Origin: an uncultured Alphaproteobacteria bacterium
GTDB taxonomy: Bacteria; Pseudomonadota; Alphaproteobacteria; Caulobacterales; Caulobacteraceae
Assembly (NCBI GenBank): GCA_937920085.1
Contig: CALETE010000003.1
Location: 1 to 46,171 of the forward strand
Reading direction: 5' to 3'
DNA length: 46,171 bases
The stretch's first letter is position 1, and each line of letters opens with the position of its first letter. A program made the position numbers and the translations under genes. Of the stretch, positions 35,112 through 43,332 are shown piece by piece. Under the pieces are notes generated by a model. That model worked only from the letters and a program-made list of their open reading frames with translations, ran no database searches and was not told the DNA's origin.

Positions 35112-35234
35112 CGGTGGATAGATTTCCGCTGTTTCCGTTAGTATCTTGGGGTTCCATATATCATTGAAAAAAAAGAGGAAATAAAATTTTGATGTTCTAG
35201 GCGTCTATGTGCGTATGGCCTGATTTTGAGTGCT

Positions 35235-35256
35235 GTGGTATCGGAGTGGTATCGGA
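35235..35256 (+). repeat. tandem 11-base repeat near the integrase
   Basis: GTGGTATCGGA occurs twice in direct contact, 42 bases before the integrase start. A small inverted repeat (CGGA / TCCG) overlaps its end. The position between the att core and int suggests arm-type integrase sites or excisionase sites. Confidence 0.55.
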
Positions 35257-35298
35257 GAAATTCCGCCGACACCAAACTGAAGGCCAAAATTTCCGGCA

Positions 35299-36603
35299 AT
35301 GGAAACGCGAAACGCCCGCATTACGAAGCGTACGGTTGACGCAACGCCGACCCCGACGGAGGAGGATGGTGAAACCCGGCTCTGGGATACCGGCCTGAAG
35401 GGTTACTTTCTTCGGGTCTACCCTTCAGGAAGGCGCGTCTACGCTCTGAAATACCGGATGGGTCCTTCGCAACGGATCTTCACGATCGGAGTCCACGGCT
35501 CGCCGTACAATCCTGAAACGGCTCGCGCCGCTGCCGAAGCAGCGCTGCGCCGAATTGTAGATGGTGAAGATCCTGCTGCTGAGAAGAAGGAGGCCCGAGA
35601 GGCGCTCACAGTGTCGGCCCTGATCGACCGATACTTGGAGGAGGGCCCTGCAACCAAACCAGGGAAGCGGGCAAGCACCTGGGAAAACGACGGTTCCAAC
35701 CTAAAGCGGCATATCCGACCTCTCTTGGGTCGGAAGGTCGCCAATCTTGTGACAAAGGCTGAAGCCGCGAAGGCCATTCACGACATAACGCTGGGCAAGA
35801 CCGCTGCAATCGAGAAGAGCAAGAAATTGCGCGGCCGCGCGATTGTTAAGGGCGGGGCAGGCGTGGCGCGCCGGACGCGCATTACGACGGCAGCGATGTT
35901 CTCCTGGGGCATGGAGCATGGTCTGGTGAAGGTGAACCCATTCTCCTCGGTGAAAATGTCAACGGCACCTCAGCGGGAACGGTTCCTGTCTCGTGAAGAG
36001 GCCGGTCGGCTTCTTGAGGCTCTGGATGATGTCGAGGCGGCCAATACGGTTAACCCGGCCTTCTGCGACGCCATAAGACTTCTATTGCTAACTGGGGCGC
36101 GGAAGACCGAAATCCTGGGTCTGAAATGGGGAGAGGTGAACTTTGATCGTAGGTCTCTGTTGCTGCCGCCGGAGCGGACTAAGGCCGGAGGTCAAAACGG
36201 AGAGCGGCGGATCATGCTTTCGCCGGCGGCGCTAGAGATCCTCACATCCCGTCGGCCTGAAAAGGTGAAGCCCGAACAGTTCGTATTTCCTGCAATCCGA
36301 GGTGAGGGCCATATTATCGGAGTACGTAGGGCCTTCGCAAAGGCCTGCGTTCAAGCAAACCTGGAAGGCGTGCGCATTCACGATCTGCGACATAGCTTTG
36401 CCAGTTTTGCGATTGCTGACGGGGCCAGCTTATTCCTTGTCGGCAAGCTACTTGGGCACGCAAGTGCACGGACATCCGAGAGATATGCTCACCTTAGCGG
36501 CGACCCGCTGCAAGATGCGGTTGCTGCTATTGGAGAGAGCCTTATGCCGGCTAAGAAACCAGGCGGCGAAATCCCAGTGGGGGAGGGCGCATTAGCTCAA
36601 TGA
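35299..36603 (+). CDS. int: tyrosine integrase, P4/bIL-type with DUF4102-like arm domain
   Basis: A site-specific tyrosine recombinase of 434 residues. The N-terminal arm-binding domain (residues ~8-90, LWDTGLKGYFLRVYPSGRRV) is followed by a core-binding SAM-like domain and the catalytic domain with Arg268 (TGARKTE), His361 and Arg364 (HDLRH), His387 (LLGH) and nucleophile Tyr396 (ERYAHL), a complete set. It lies beside the tRNA remnant and points away from it. It overlaps the next gene by four bases. Confidence 0.95.
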   Translation: METRNARITKRTVDATPTPTEEDGETRLWDTGLKGYFLRVYPSGRRVYALKYRMGPSQRIFTIGVHGSPYNPETARAAAEAALRRIVDGEDPAAEKKEAREALTVSALIDRYLEEGPATKPGKRASTWENDGSNLKRHIRPLLGRKVANLVTKAEAAKAIHDITLGKTAAIEKSKKLRGRAIVKGGAGVARRTRITTAAMFSWGMEHGLVKVNPFSSVKMSTAPQRERFLSREEAGRLLEALDDVEAANTVNPAFCDAIRLLLLTGARKTEILGLKWGEVNFDRRSLLLPPERTKAGGQNGERRIMLSPAALEILTSRRPEKVKPEQFVFPAIRGEGHIIGVRRAFAKACVQANLEGVRIHDLRHSFASFAIADGASLFLVGKLLGHASARTSERYAHLSGDPLQDAVAAIGESLMPAKKPGGEIPVGEGALAQ

Positions 36604-37622
36604 CCAGCCAGCCTAAGGTCAAAGCGATTCATGTGACCAGGAAAGGCCTGCTGGGAAGCGTTCGATCTGGCCTGCTTTCGCCGGAGGATGCGGATGAGGC
36701 TGCGATTGGCGCAGGGCTTGGGCCTTTTTCCAGATACCTCAGTCCCGACGAAAGCTGGCCGACCGCCAAAACCCACTGGACGCTTCCGATGGTGTTGGCA
36801 TGGATTGCATGGCGAACATACGGGGAGGTCCGTGAATGGGATGCCGAGTATATCGCACTGCGCAGAGATTGGGGCCTCCTCGATAAGCCGCGCCCAACTG
36901 GGCAGGCTGCAGGCTACGGACTGTTTAGACGCAAGCGGCCAACCTCTACGCAGTTTCGGCAATGGGGAGCCAAGCTCTTTGGTCCCTGGATCGTGGGTCG
37001 TGACGGACGACCCGCCGTGTTGCTTACGGCAACCCCCGCCGAAGCGGCGTCAACCCTTTGGCGGTCGCTCGAAAGTGGCGAATTGGTGGCCCACGGCATT
37101 CACAAGGACGGAGAACCGCGCGTCGAGATACCCGCTCGTTATTGGCTAGACATAAAAGTCGTCGTTGGCCGAGAGGGGAGAGAAGAATTGCAGATTGGAC
37201 TCGGGTCCGCGAGAGTGATTTACCGCGATGTCCTATTCGCCCTGCGTTCGATATTGGCGATCTGGCCACCGCACCGTCTATCCGGACTGCCGGATCAGGC
37301 CGATTTTCAATATTCCCCGATGGTAAACAACCAGGTTGCACAGGCAGACATCTTCGAACCTGTCCGCCTGGCTGACCTTGATGCATCGTTATCCGAGCGA
37401 GTTGCGCGCGGTTATCGTGAATACAATTACAGCGACTTGAAGGATTTGGAGATAGAAAACAGGAAATTGGTTAAGGCCGGAAGGCCGCCTATGACGGTGG
37501 CGCAGACTCGGGAATGGTCGTTGGATCGAGGTATTACCCGTGGCTCCATGCGCGAGATGCTCAGGGAGATTAAGCGCAATTCGAGCGAATTGAGGCGCTC
37601 AAGAGGGAAAACAGGCAGCTAG
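36600..37622 (+). CDS. hypothetical protein coupled to the integrase
   Basis: I do not recognise this family. The 340-residue protein has no signal peptide or clear membrane helix. It is rich in tryptophan near the N-terminus (THWTLPMVLAWIAWRTYGE) and ends in a basic tail rich in arginine, glutamate and serine (EIKRNSSELRRSRGK) that looks helical and could bind DNA. Its ATG overlaps the integrase stop (ATGA), so the two proteins are made together. This suggests a role in integration, excision or control of the element. Codon use is somewhat AT-richer than in the chromosomal genes to the left. Confidence 0.7.
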   Translation: MTSQPKVKAIHVTRKGLLGSVRSGLLSPEDADEAAIGAGLGPFSRYLSPDESWPTAKTHWTLPMVLAWIAWRTYGEVREWDAEYIALRRDWGLLDKPRPTGQAAGYGLFRRKRPTSTQFRQWGAKLFGPWIVGRDGRPAVLLTATPAEAASTLWRSLESGELVAHGIHKDGEPRVEIPARYWLDIKVVVGREGREELQIGLGSARVIYRDVLFALRSILAIWPPHRLSGLPDQADFQYSPMVNNQVAQADIFEPVRLADLDASLSERVARGYREYNYSDLKDLEIENRKLVKAGRPPMTVAQTREWSLDRGITRGSMREMLREIKRNSSELRRSRGKTGS

Positions 37623-37730
37623 CCAAATTGGCGGAAAAGCGTCGGCCAATTCTCCGGTAGGGCTCGGCCAATCTAGACCGCCAATTTCGAAGCTAAGCAC
37701 CCTTGATCCGTAAGCCACCGGAAGAACTCG

Positions 37731-37949
37731 GTGGCGGCCCGGAGCAACGCATTGAACCAGTCACTTATGACCACTTCAGAGGTCGCCAGTCTTCTGAAAG
37801 TGGCGGAAATCACTCTCCGTAAATGGCGTTTGAACGGTGCCGGTCCACGGTTCGTACGCTGCGGCGCAAATGTCCGCTATCAACGCGATGAAATTGAAAG
37901 GTGGATCGCCGCGCGGACGGTGGCCTCGACCAGCGAGCTGACCTCGTGA
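37731..37949 (+). CDS. AlpA/excisionase-like helix-turn-helix protein
   Basis: A 72-residue DNA-binding protein with the MerR-like HTH_17 fold. MTTSEVASLLKVAEITLRKW is the helix-turn-helix and GAGPRFVRCGANVRYQRDEIERWI the wing, as in AlpA and phage excisionases. GTG 37731 with GGAAGA six bases upstream is the likely start; ATG at 37767 begins closer to the domain. It ends in a GTGA overlap with the next gene. The expected role is directing excision or activating element genes. Confidence 0.88.
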   Translation: MAARSNALNQSLMTTSEVASLLKVAEITLRKWRLNGAGPRFVRCGANVRYQRDEIERWIAARTVASTSELTS

Positions 37950-38350
37950 GTTCCTCCCTCCAATTGCGTGACCTACGTCGCTACGGGTTGGAAATATGGG
38001 TCCGCCTGAAAGTCCATGCCGTCATAACGGCCCACAAAGACCTGTCTATTGACGGCTGGGAGGAGCGCTATCAGCCGCGCCGCAAAACACCACTGGAGCA
38101 CGCTGAAGGCCGGACCGAATTGGTCGGCCGGGGGACCCACAGCGAAGTTGTCGCGGCCGCCCTGGCCGTCATCGTCAACCCGATGCCCTGGAATGCATCT
38201 GCATATTGGGTGGCACACCAAGCAGAACAGATCCACGGGTCGCCAGTTCGTCTCGGAGCGGCAATCGCAGGGGCAATCGTTGCTGGCTACGAACCCATGC
38301 GGGACACTGTCGGTCCTGGCTGTGGCTTCCGAAAACGCGTGTTCACATGA
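37946..38350 (+). CDS. hypothetical protein between excisionase and primase
   Basis: No family recognised. The start is GTG 37946, overlapping the excisionase stop by four bases, and the stop overlaps the primase start (ATGA), so the three genes are translationally chained. The 134-residue product has an alpha/beta-looking sequence with a helical stretch (HSEVVAAALAVIV) and no signal peptide. Its place suggests a role in replication or its control. Confidence 0.65.
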   Translation: MSSSLQLRDLRRYGLEIWVRLKVHAVITAHKDLSIDGWEERYQPRRKTPLEHAEGRTELVGRGTHSEVVAAALAVIVNPMPWNASAYWVAHQAEQIHGSPVRLGAAIAGAIVAGYEPMRDTVGPGCGFRKRVFT

Positions 38351-40716
38351 TAGGTGTCGGGAGAGCCGCCTGCGAGTACCTCACGATCTTGCGGTGCGCA
38401 AAACCCCTATTCATGGCCAAGCGGTGGAGCGCCGACGGATCTGTCGAGCCCTATAGCAAGGCTAAGAATTTCACCGTCGATTTAGTTGAAGTCAGCGGCA
38501 TCCGTGAGCTCAGCGAACACCTGACTAAGCTGGAGAGGCAGCGCCGTGCGTGTGTGATCCGCGGGAAGCCAAAGGCGGGGCTGGACATGAAGGGTCAGGT
38601 GCTGCGCCGGATGTCGAACTTCGAAGATGTGCCTGGTCACGCAGTCATGATCGAGGTCGACGGCTTCGATCCCTTATGCGACTCCGCCTTGTCCGACCCG
38701 ATCGGCGCTATTCGGGAGTACATTGAGGTAGTCCTTCCGGATTGCTTCGCTGGCGCGACGTTTCACTGGCAGCTTAGCAACAGCGCTGGGCATCCCTCCA
38801 AGGGTGACACGCTAAGGGCCCACTTGTGGTTCTGGCTCGCGACCCCGCACTCAAGCGCGGCTTTGAAGCGATGGGCCGAGAGCCTTGCCCTGGAACTCGA
38901 CCGTTCTGTCTTCCACCCTGTACAGGTCCACTACACATCATTGCCCATGTTCGACCCGGGAGTGTCCGACCCTATCCCGTGTCGCTCCGGCCTCATTTTG
39001 GGTGACCGGGACGAGGTCGATCTAGAGATCCCCGCGGAAGAGGTCGATGTTGCTCGATCCCGCCCAAGGCTACTGCGTTCTGTCGATCCCGGGGTCTCTG
39101 ATCCGCGTGCGCAGTATCTCGAGCAGAACTGGTCTACGCACGGACGGACGTCGAGCGGCGCCCTGATCATCACCTGCCCCTACGACGAAGAGCATACGTC
39201 GGGCCGACGCGGGGATACCAGCACGGTCTACCTGCCTGCAGGCACGGGCGGTCATGAACTCGGCCACTATAAGTGTTCCCATGATCACTGTGGCGGCCGC
39301 TCCCAAGCCGAGTTCGATGAAGCGGTAGGCTACGAAGGCGCCCCCGTCCTGGATCGCGCGGATCCGCTGTCCAACAGCCGCGTGATGGCGAACCTCATTT
39401 TCACCGATGGCGGACAAAGTACGCTGATCCGAACCCAAGGTGAGTGGCTCCGGTACACGGGGGCCCGGTACGCGGAACTATCCGACGAGGAGTTGCGCGG
39501 CGAGGTCTGGAAATTCCTCGGTGCCTCCCTGCGCCCGTACAAGGATGGGGTGGCTCCATTTCAGCCGTCCATGCAGCAGGTCACCGGTGTGGCCGATGCC
39601 TTGCGCTCAGTCTTGGGCGTCAACGTCGATCGCGAGCCATCGTGGTTGCCGGGGTCAAGCGGCCCTGACCCGCGGCATCTTGTGTCGCTGGAGAATGGCC
39701 TGCTCGACCTGACCACACGTGAACTGCGACCTCACACCCCAGGCTTCTTCGCGCGCAACACACTACCATTCGGGTGGTCGGCGGAATGCCGGCCGCCGGC
39801 GCGATGGCTAAAATTCCTCAAGGAGGTGTTCAACGGCGATAGGGAACAGATCCGAACGCTGCAGGAAGTCTTCGGCTATTTGCTGACGCCAGACACCTCG
39901 CAGCAGAAGATCATCCTGATCCTTGGGCCAAAGAGGTCTGGCAAGGGCACTATCGCTAGGGTCGCTGAGGGTCTCTTGGGCCCACAAAACATCGCGTCCC
40001 CGACGCTAAATGCCCTGACGACGGAGTTCGGTTGCCAGCCTCTCATTGGTAAACTCTTGGCGTTGGTATCGGATGTCCGCATCTCCTCGCAGATGAACAA
40101 GCAGGCCGCGATCGAACGCCTCCTCATGATCTCCGGTGAGGACAGCGTCACCGTCAACCGCAAGAACCGCGATCAATGGACTGGCCATCTACCGACGCGC
40201 TTCCTGATTATGTCGAACGAGCTGCCGGTGCTGCCAGATGCCGCCGGTGCGCTCACCGGTCGCTTTCTGTTGCTGGAGACCAAGCGCTCCTTCTACGGCG
40301 ACGAAGACCCGACCCTGGGCGACCAATTGGCAACCGAACTGCCGCAGATCCTGGGTTGGGCGATCGATGGGTTCGATCGCTTGAATGCCCGCGGGCGCTT
40401 CATCCAGCCTGAGGGAGGACGAGCACAACTTGATGCCCTGACTGCGCTCAACAGCCCTATCACGACCTTCGTCGAAACATTCTGCGACCTGGGGTCTGGT
40501 CAGGCCTCCCTGGAGAAACTCTATGCAACATGGTCAGCCTGGCGTGAGAGTTTGGATCAGACGGCGGGTGGGTCGGATCAGTTCAGTCGCAACCTGACTG
40601 CGAACTTCCCCGGGCTAGATCGCCACCGTCCGAGGGATAAGACGGGCACCCAGAAGTTGGTGCTTCAGGGGATCCGGTTGAAACCCGATGCCGCCGGCAA
40701 GGCGATGTTTGGGTAA
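38347..40716 (+). CDS. P4-type primase-helicase (D5/DUF5906-like SF3 helicase)
   Basis: A replication protein of 789 residues. The N-terminal half (about residues 20-260) resembles archaeo-eukaryotic-type primases, with an acidic MIEVDGFDP strand and a RAHLWFWL strand, though this is a weak reading. The middle contains a cysteine/histidine patch (CPYDEEH, CSHDHCGG). The C-terminal half is a D5-like superfamily 3 helicase with Walker A GPKRSGKGT near residue 530, an acidic LVSDVRI strand, and the arginine/sensor region FLIMSNELPVLPDAAGALTGRF. I start at ATG 38347, overlapping the preceding stop, not at the upstream frame opening. It allows the element to replicate itself. Confidence 0.88.
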   Translation: MIGVGRAACEYLTILRCAKPLFMAKRWSADGSVEPYSKAKNFTVDLVEVSGIRELSEHLTKLERQRRACVIRGKPKAGLDMKGQVLRRMSNFEDVPGHAVMIEVDGFDPLCDSALSDPIGAIREYIEVVLPDCFAGATFHWQLSNSAGHPSKGDTLRAHLWFWLATPHSSAALKRWAESLALELDRSVFHPVQVHYTSLPMFDPGVSDPIPCRSGLILGDRDEVDLEIPAEEVDVARSRPRLLRSVDPGVSDPRAQYLEQNWSTHGRTSSGALIITCPYDEEHTSGRRGDTSTVYLPAGTGGHELGHYKCSHDHCGGRSQAEFDEAVGYEGAPVLDRADPLSNSRVMANLIFTDGGQSTLIRTQGEWLRYTGARYAELSDEELRGEVWKFLGASLRPYKDGVAPFQPSMQQVTGVADALRSVLGVNVDREPSWLPGSSGPDPRHLVSLENGLLDLTTRELRPHTPGFFARNTLPFGWSAECRPPARWLKFLKEVFNGDREQIRTLQEVFGYLLTPDTSQQKIILILGPKRSGKGTIARVAEGLLGPQNIASPTLNALTTEFGCQPLIGKLLALVSDVRISSQMNKQAAIERLLMISGEDSVTVNRKNRDQWTGHLPTRFLIMSNELPVLPDAAGALTGRFLLLETKRSFYGDEDPTLGDQLATELPQILGWAIDGFDRLNARGRFIQPEGGRAQLDALTALNSPITTFVETFCDLGSGQASLEKLYATWSAWRESLDQTAGGSDQFSRNLTANFPGLDRHRPRDKTGTQKLVLQGIRLKPDAAGKAMFG

Positions 40717-41074
40717 TTTCTTTGAGTGGACTGAGTTGACCTCTCACTAGGTCAATCTTCAAAGGAGCAGGGTGCAGGGAGACATATGGATCTCCCTTGG
40801 CGGGCAGAAGGCCCATGTGGCAGAAGCCAACTCAGACCTCTCAACTCCCAGGGCGCCGACGTCCGGAACATAGTGGGACAGGGACTATCGAGACACATCG
40901 CGCATGCGCGCCCGCGCGCGCGCGAGATTTTATTGAGGTTTTCGCCATTTTTTGAAGCACGCCAGTGAGTTTTTGCACCGCTATGTGCGGGCGCACGCGA
41001 GGAAAAGGGCAGGGCTATCTGTAAGCATGGCGTGGGCGACCGCGCGAGGCCAATCCGCTGCTGTCACTGCGCGG
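40717..41074. other. non-coding region after the primase with GC-alternating tract
   Basis: This 358-base stretch holds no convincing gene; the frame at 40952-41314 lies mostly across the reverse-strand repressor. It contains a 12-base palindrome CGCGCATGCGCG (40899-40910), a (CG)6 tract (40913-40924) and, directly beyond, an AT-rich segment (40925-40960). Such a site beside a primase-helicase gene could be a replication origin. Confidence 0.5.
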
Positions 41075-41332
41075 TCAGATATCTATTTGACCACTAAGCT
41101 CGCGGGCGATGTCACCGAGCAAGGCTGCAGGGTCTTGGCCCAGCGCCCGAGCCAGGACGATAAACTCGACAAAATCGAGCCTACGTTCACCAGTCTCAAC
41201 CTTGGCCACGAACGAGGGTGGCTTGCCGATCACGGCGGCGACTTCGCGCTGGGTCTTACCCGACAGGTGGCGTGCCGCCACGAGCGCCGCTATTGCACCC
41301 TTGTAGGACGGTGATGACACCCAGCGTCGCAT
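41075..41332 (-). CDS. XRE-family helix-turn-helix repressor
   Basis: An 85-residue Cro/C1-type regulator. The helix-turn-helix is KTQREVAAVIGKPPSFVAKV, followed by ETGERRLDFVEFIVLARALG, typical of the family, and a short C-terminal tail. It is divergent from the membrane-anchored protein, with a 15-base palindrome between them that is its probable operator. A short repressor of this kind often controls element induction or an attached toxin gene. Confidence 0.9.
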   Translation of the reverse strand: MRRWVSSPSYKGAIAALVAARHLSGKTQREVAAVIGKPPSFVAKVETGERRLDFVEFIVLARALGQDPAALLGDIARELSGQIDI

Positions 41333-41343
41333 TGCGGCGGTAG

Positions 41344-41358
41344 CCCCCTTTAAGGGGG
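41344..41358. promoter_or_regulatory. palindromic operator between repressor and membrane gene
   Basis: CCCCCTT and AAGGGGG around a single central T, a perfect seven-base-arm palindrome 12 bases before the repressor start. It is the natural binding site for the XRE protein and may shut off both genes. Confidence 0.6.
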
Positions 41359-41438
41359 TGGATATTGCGTCAGCTGATTGCTCCCATTTCAGAAGCAGGT
41401 ATAACTTTTGCGCCGAGCGTAACGCGGGGGAGCCAGAA

Positions 41439-42227
41439 ATGATTGTGTCAGAACCTGAAACCCCCGGGCCGGAGAAGCCGCCTCAAGTGTCCAGCTTTCA
41501 GAAGCTGCTCCGAAGGATAGGGATTGTCGCCGGTTTCATACTGATCGCATTAGCCGCCACAGTCGGGAAGGAACTTGGCAAGGAACTGTTCGCAAACGAC
41601 TCGACGAGACAGGCTTTGGATGGGATGGCCGCCCAAGTGCATTCCATTGGTGCGCTTAAGCGATATTTTCCTCAGGAGTATGGCGACTATGTCGCTCTCA
41701 TCGCGCGCGGGCAGTTGCACCCTTCGATACCCACCACTACGGCCGACACAGAGCAATGGACCCAGGCATTCCTTGGGTCACATGCGCAACAGGAAGCCGC
41801 CGCGCCAGCCGAAGCCCTTGCTGCTGAAACAAGTGCATTTGCAGCGCTTGCATCACAACTAAAAATCGAAAGTGTTCCGACTTGCGCAGGGATGGTGGGA
41901 AGCGGCCCGAGCACTGACGTACCACTCTCGCCTCTGGCGCAGAAACTCGCGGATAGGGTGACGGAGGCGCGGATTATCGCGGCCTATAAAGGCCGTACAA
42001 TACCCACAATCCACGAGGCCCCTTCGGTGGCTGACACTGAACGCCTGCGCGCAACAATGGAAGGGCTGATGCCCGGGTCTTATGATAGGCTCGCCAACCC
42101 TGTTGCTTCCGCTAGTCAGTTGGAAATGTGCGGGACGGTGGTTGCCCTATACCACGCACTCTCATCGCTCGATCCGGCTGCGCAGGCTCGCTTCGTCAGT
42201 CGGCAGCGCCTATCCACGCGCCCCTGA
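41439..42227 (+). CDS. hypothetical membrane-anchored protein paired with the XRE repressor
   Basis: No family recognised. ATG 41439 has GGGGGAG six bases upstream; the longer frame back to 41358 would run into the operator. The 262-residue protein has a proline-rich polar N-terminus (~residues 1-25), one clear membrane helix (IGIVAGFILIALAATVG, residues ~30-48) and a large helical C-terminal part, probably extracytoplasmic. That part contains only two cysteines (PTCAGM and EMCGTV), which could form a disulfide. Its repressor partner and position in the element suggest an accessory, perhaps defence or exclusion, function. Confidence 0.7.
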   Translation: MIVSEPETPGPEKPPQVSSFQKLLRRIGIVAGFILIALAATVGKELGKELFANDSTRQALDGMAAQVHSIGALKRYFPQEYGDYVALIARGQLHPSIPTTTADTEQWTQAFLGSHAQQEAAAPAEALAAETSAFAALASQLKIESVPTCAGMVGSGPSTDVPLSPLAQKLADRVTEARIIAAYKGRTIPTIHEAPSVADTERLRATMEGLMPGSYDRLANPVASASQLEMCGTVVALYHALSSLDPAAQARFVSRQRLSTRP

Positions 42228-42280
42228 TAGGTTCAGAGGCCTGCAATCCTTTACCACCATCATGATCCTCCGCCAGCCGG

Positions 42281-42661
42281 CTACACCCGAGTGCCTGGAT
42301 CTGACGTGCTTGTCCGTCTCCGGCTCCGCCCCTCAGCCCATGCTCTAAGGTCGGCCGGTGTGTAGACAATCCGGGTCCCGAAGGTTCGGTAGGGAGGACC
42401 GCCTCCAGAGCCCCGCACCTTTTCCATCAACGACTTCGAGATAGGATATCCGACGACATCCCGAAGGTACGCCACCGCGGCCATGGTGGTCAGGAATTCG
42501 GGGAGCGGCGCTGGAGGCTCTTCCAAGATCACGAAAGGGCGCTCAGGTGGCTCTTGTTCCTGCCGCTCGATCGATTTGATGAGGATATCGCGACACTCCC
42601 TGACGGCCCTCGTAAGCGCATCGGCTAAGGCGATGATTTCTTGCTTGCTGAGTTGGGTCAC
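42281..42661 (-). CDS. excisionase-like helix-turn-helix protein
   Basis: A 126-residue protein with a helical N-terminus, a proline/glutamate-rich linker (EQEPPERPFVILEEPPAPLP) and a C-terminal HTH_17-type domain. The domain reads MAAVAYLRDVVGYPISKSLM and ends with FGTRIVYTPADLRAWAEG, the usual wing. I start at GTG 42661, which has GGGAGG seven bases upstream; the longer frame would overlap the divergent gene. The unknown N-terminal part may mediate oligomerisation. Probably a transcription factor or recombination directionality factor. Confidence 0.75.
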   Translation of the reverse strand: MTQLSKQEIIALADALTRAVRECRDILIKSIERQEQEPPERPFVILEEPPAPLPEFLTTMAAVAYLRDVVGYPISKSLMEKVRGSGGGPPYRTFGTRIVYTPADLRAWAEGRSRRRTSTSDPGTRV

Positions 42662-42684
42662 CGTGAAACCTCCCGCTGCATCCC

Positions 42685-42697
42685 GAACCCCTGGTTC
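42685..42697. promoter_or_regulatory. small palindrome between divergent HTH genes
   Basis: GAACC and GGTTC with a three-base centre lie in the 56-base gap between two divergent DNA-binding proteins. A possible shared operator; the short arms make chance possible. Confidence 0.4.
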
Positions 42698-42717
42698 AAT
42701 TAGGAAAGGAATCTGAA

Positions 42718-43218
42718 ATGCCACGCCCACGCGCAATAGAGGAAGCGCCTCTCCCAAACTGGCCGATCCTGATGGGGACAGCGATGGCGGCCCGATATCT
42801 TTCGCTGGACGAGAACAGTTTTGCGCTCCTTACGCATCGTGAGGGTGTTCGCCCAGTAGAGGTTGGTCTCGCTGTGGTCCGCTGGCGTCGGACTGAACTC
42901 GATCGGCTTGTTGCTGCGCTGCCCACGACTTCGACGAGACCAGCTTTTGATGTGAAGTCGGAAGATCCGGATCGAACGAAATTCATTGCAAAGCGGATCG
43001 CCGAAGAGCTTGCCAGACGGACTATCATCGGAGAGCGCTCCGAAGCGTCAAACTCACATGGGGAGTCCTTCAGTATCGCGGAGACGGCCAAAATGATCGG
43101 GATTGGCAAGTCTACGCTCTACAAGTTGATCGCAGATGGCAGGTTGGAGACATTGCGCATTGGAGGTCGACGCCTTGTTCGAAGGACGGCGATCCAGGCG
43201 CTGCTGAGCACTATGTAG
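42718..43218 (+). CDS. double helix-turn-helix excisionase-like protein
   Basis: A 166-residue protein that seems to carry two excisionase-type domains in tandem. The first (residues ~18-68) has MAARYLSLDENSFALLTHRE and ends VVRWRRTELDRLVAAL. The second (residues ~115-165) reads SFSIAETAKMIGIGKSTLYK and ends RIGGRRLVRRTAIQALL. The second is a clear HTH_17 domain. AAAGGA lies nearby before ATG 42718. Two DNA-binding heads could bridge two sites in att DNA or in a promoter. It is divergent from another HTH gene, and the pair may regulate each other. Confidence 0.8.
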   Translation: MPRPRAIEEAPLPNWPILMGTAMAARYLSLDENSFALLTHREGVRPVEVGLAVVRWRRTELDRLVAALPTTSTRPAFDVKSEDPDRTKFIAKRIAEELARRTIIGERSEASNSHGESFSIAETAKMIGIGKSTLYKLIADGRLETLRIGGRRLVRRTAIQALLSTM

Positions 43219-43332
43219 CAGCCCTGTGCGGCAAGCCCGGCGATGCGAAGCTTGCGCCCAGCCCGACCGATCGACGGTTTGAGGAAACCTGATGGCATTG
43301 GCGTCTCCCAGACCCTGAAACAGGAAGACGAG

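Larger units (their letters stand above)
34904..35298. other. chromosome-element junction region
   Basis: Non-coding apart from the tRNA remnant (35062-35111). The part left of it is ordinary GC-rich chromosome. The part right of it (35150-35200) is strongly AT-rich, with an eight-base A run, and holds a tandem repeat before the integrase, as expected of the attP side of a mobile element. Confidence 0.7.

Noticed and set aside
35112..35160. A complete tRNA-Val ending at 35062
   Set aside because: The sequence upstream on the minus strand has no acceptor strand complementary to CGCATCC and no D arm, so only the 3' half is present.
40952..41314. A 120-residue plus-strand frame
   Set aside because: Most of it overlaps the XRE repressor on the other strand, and the translation lacks any family feature.
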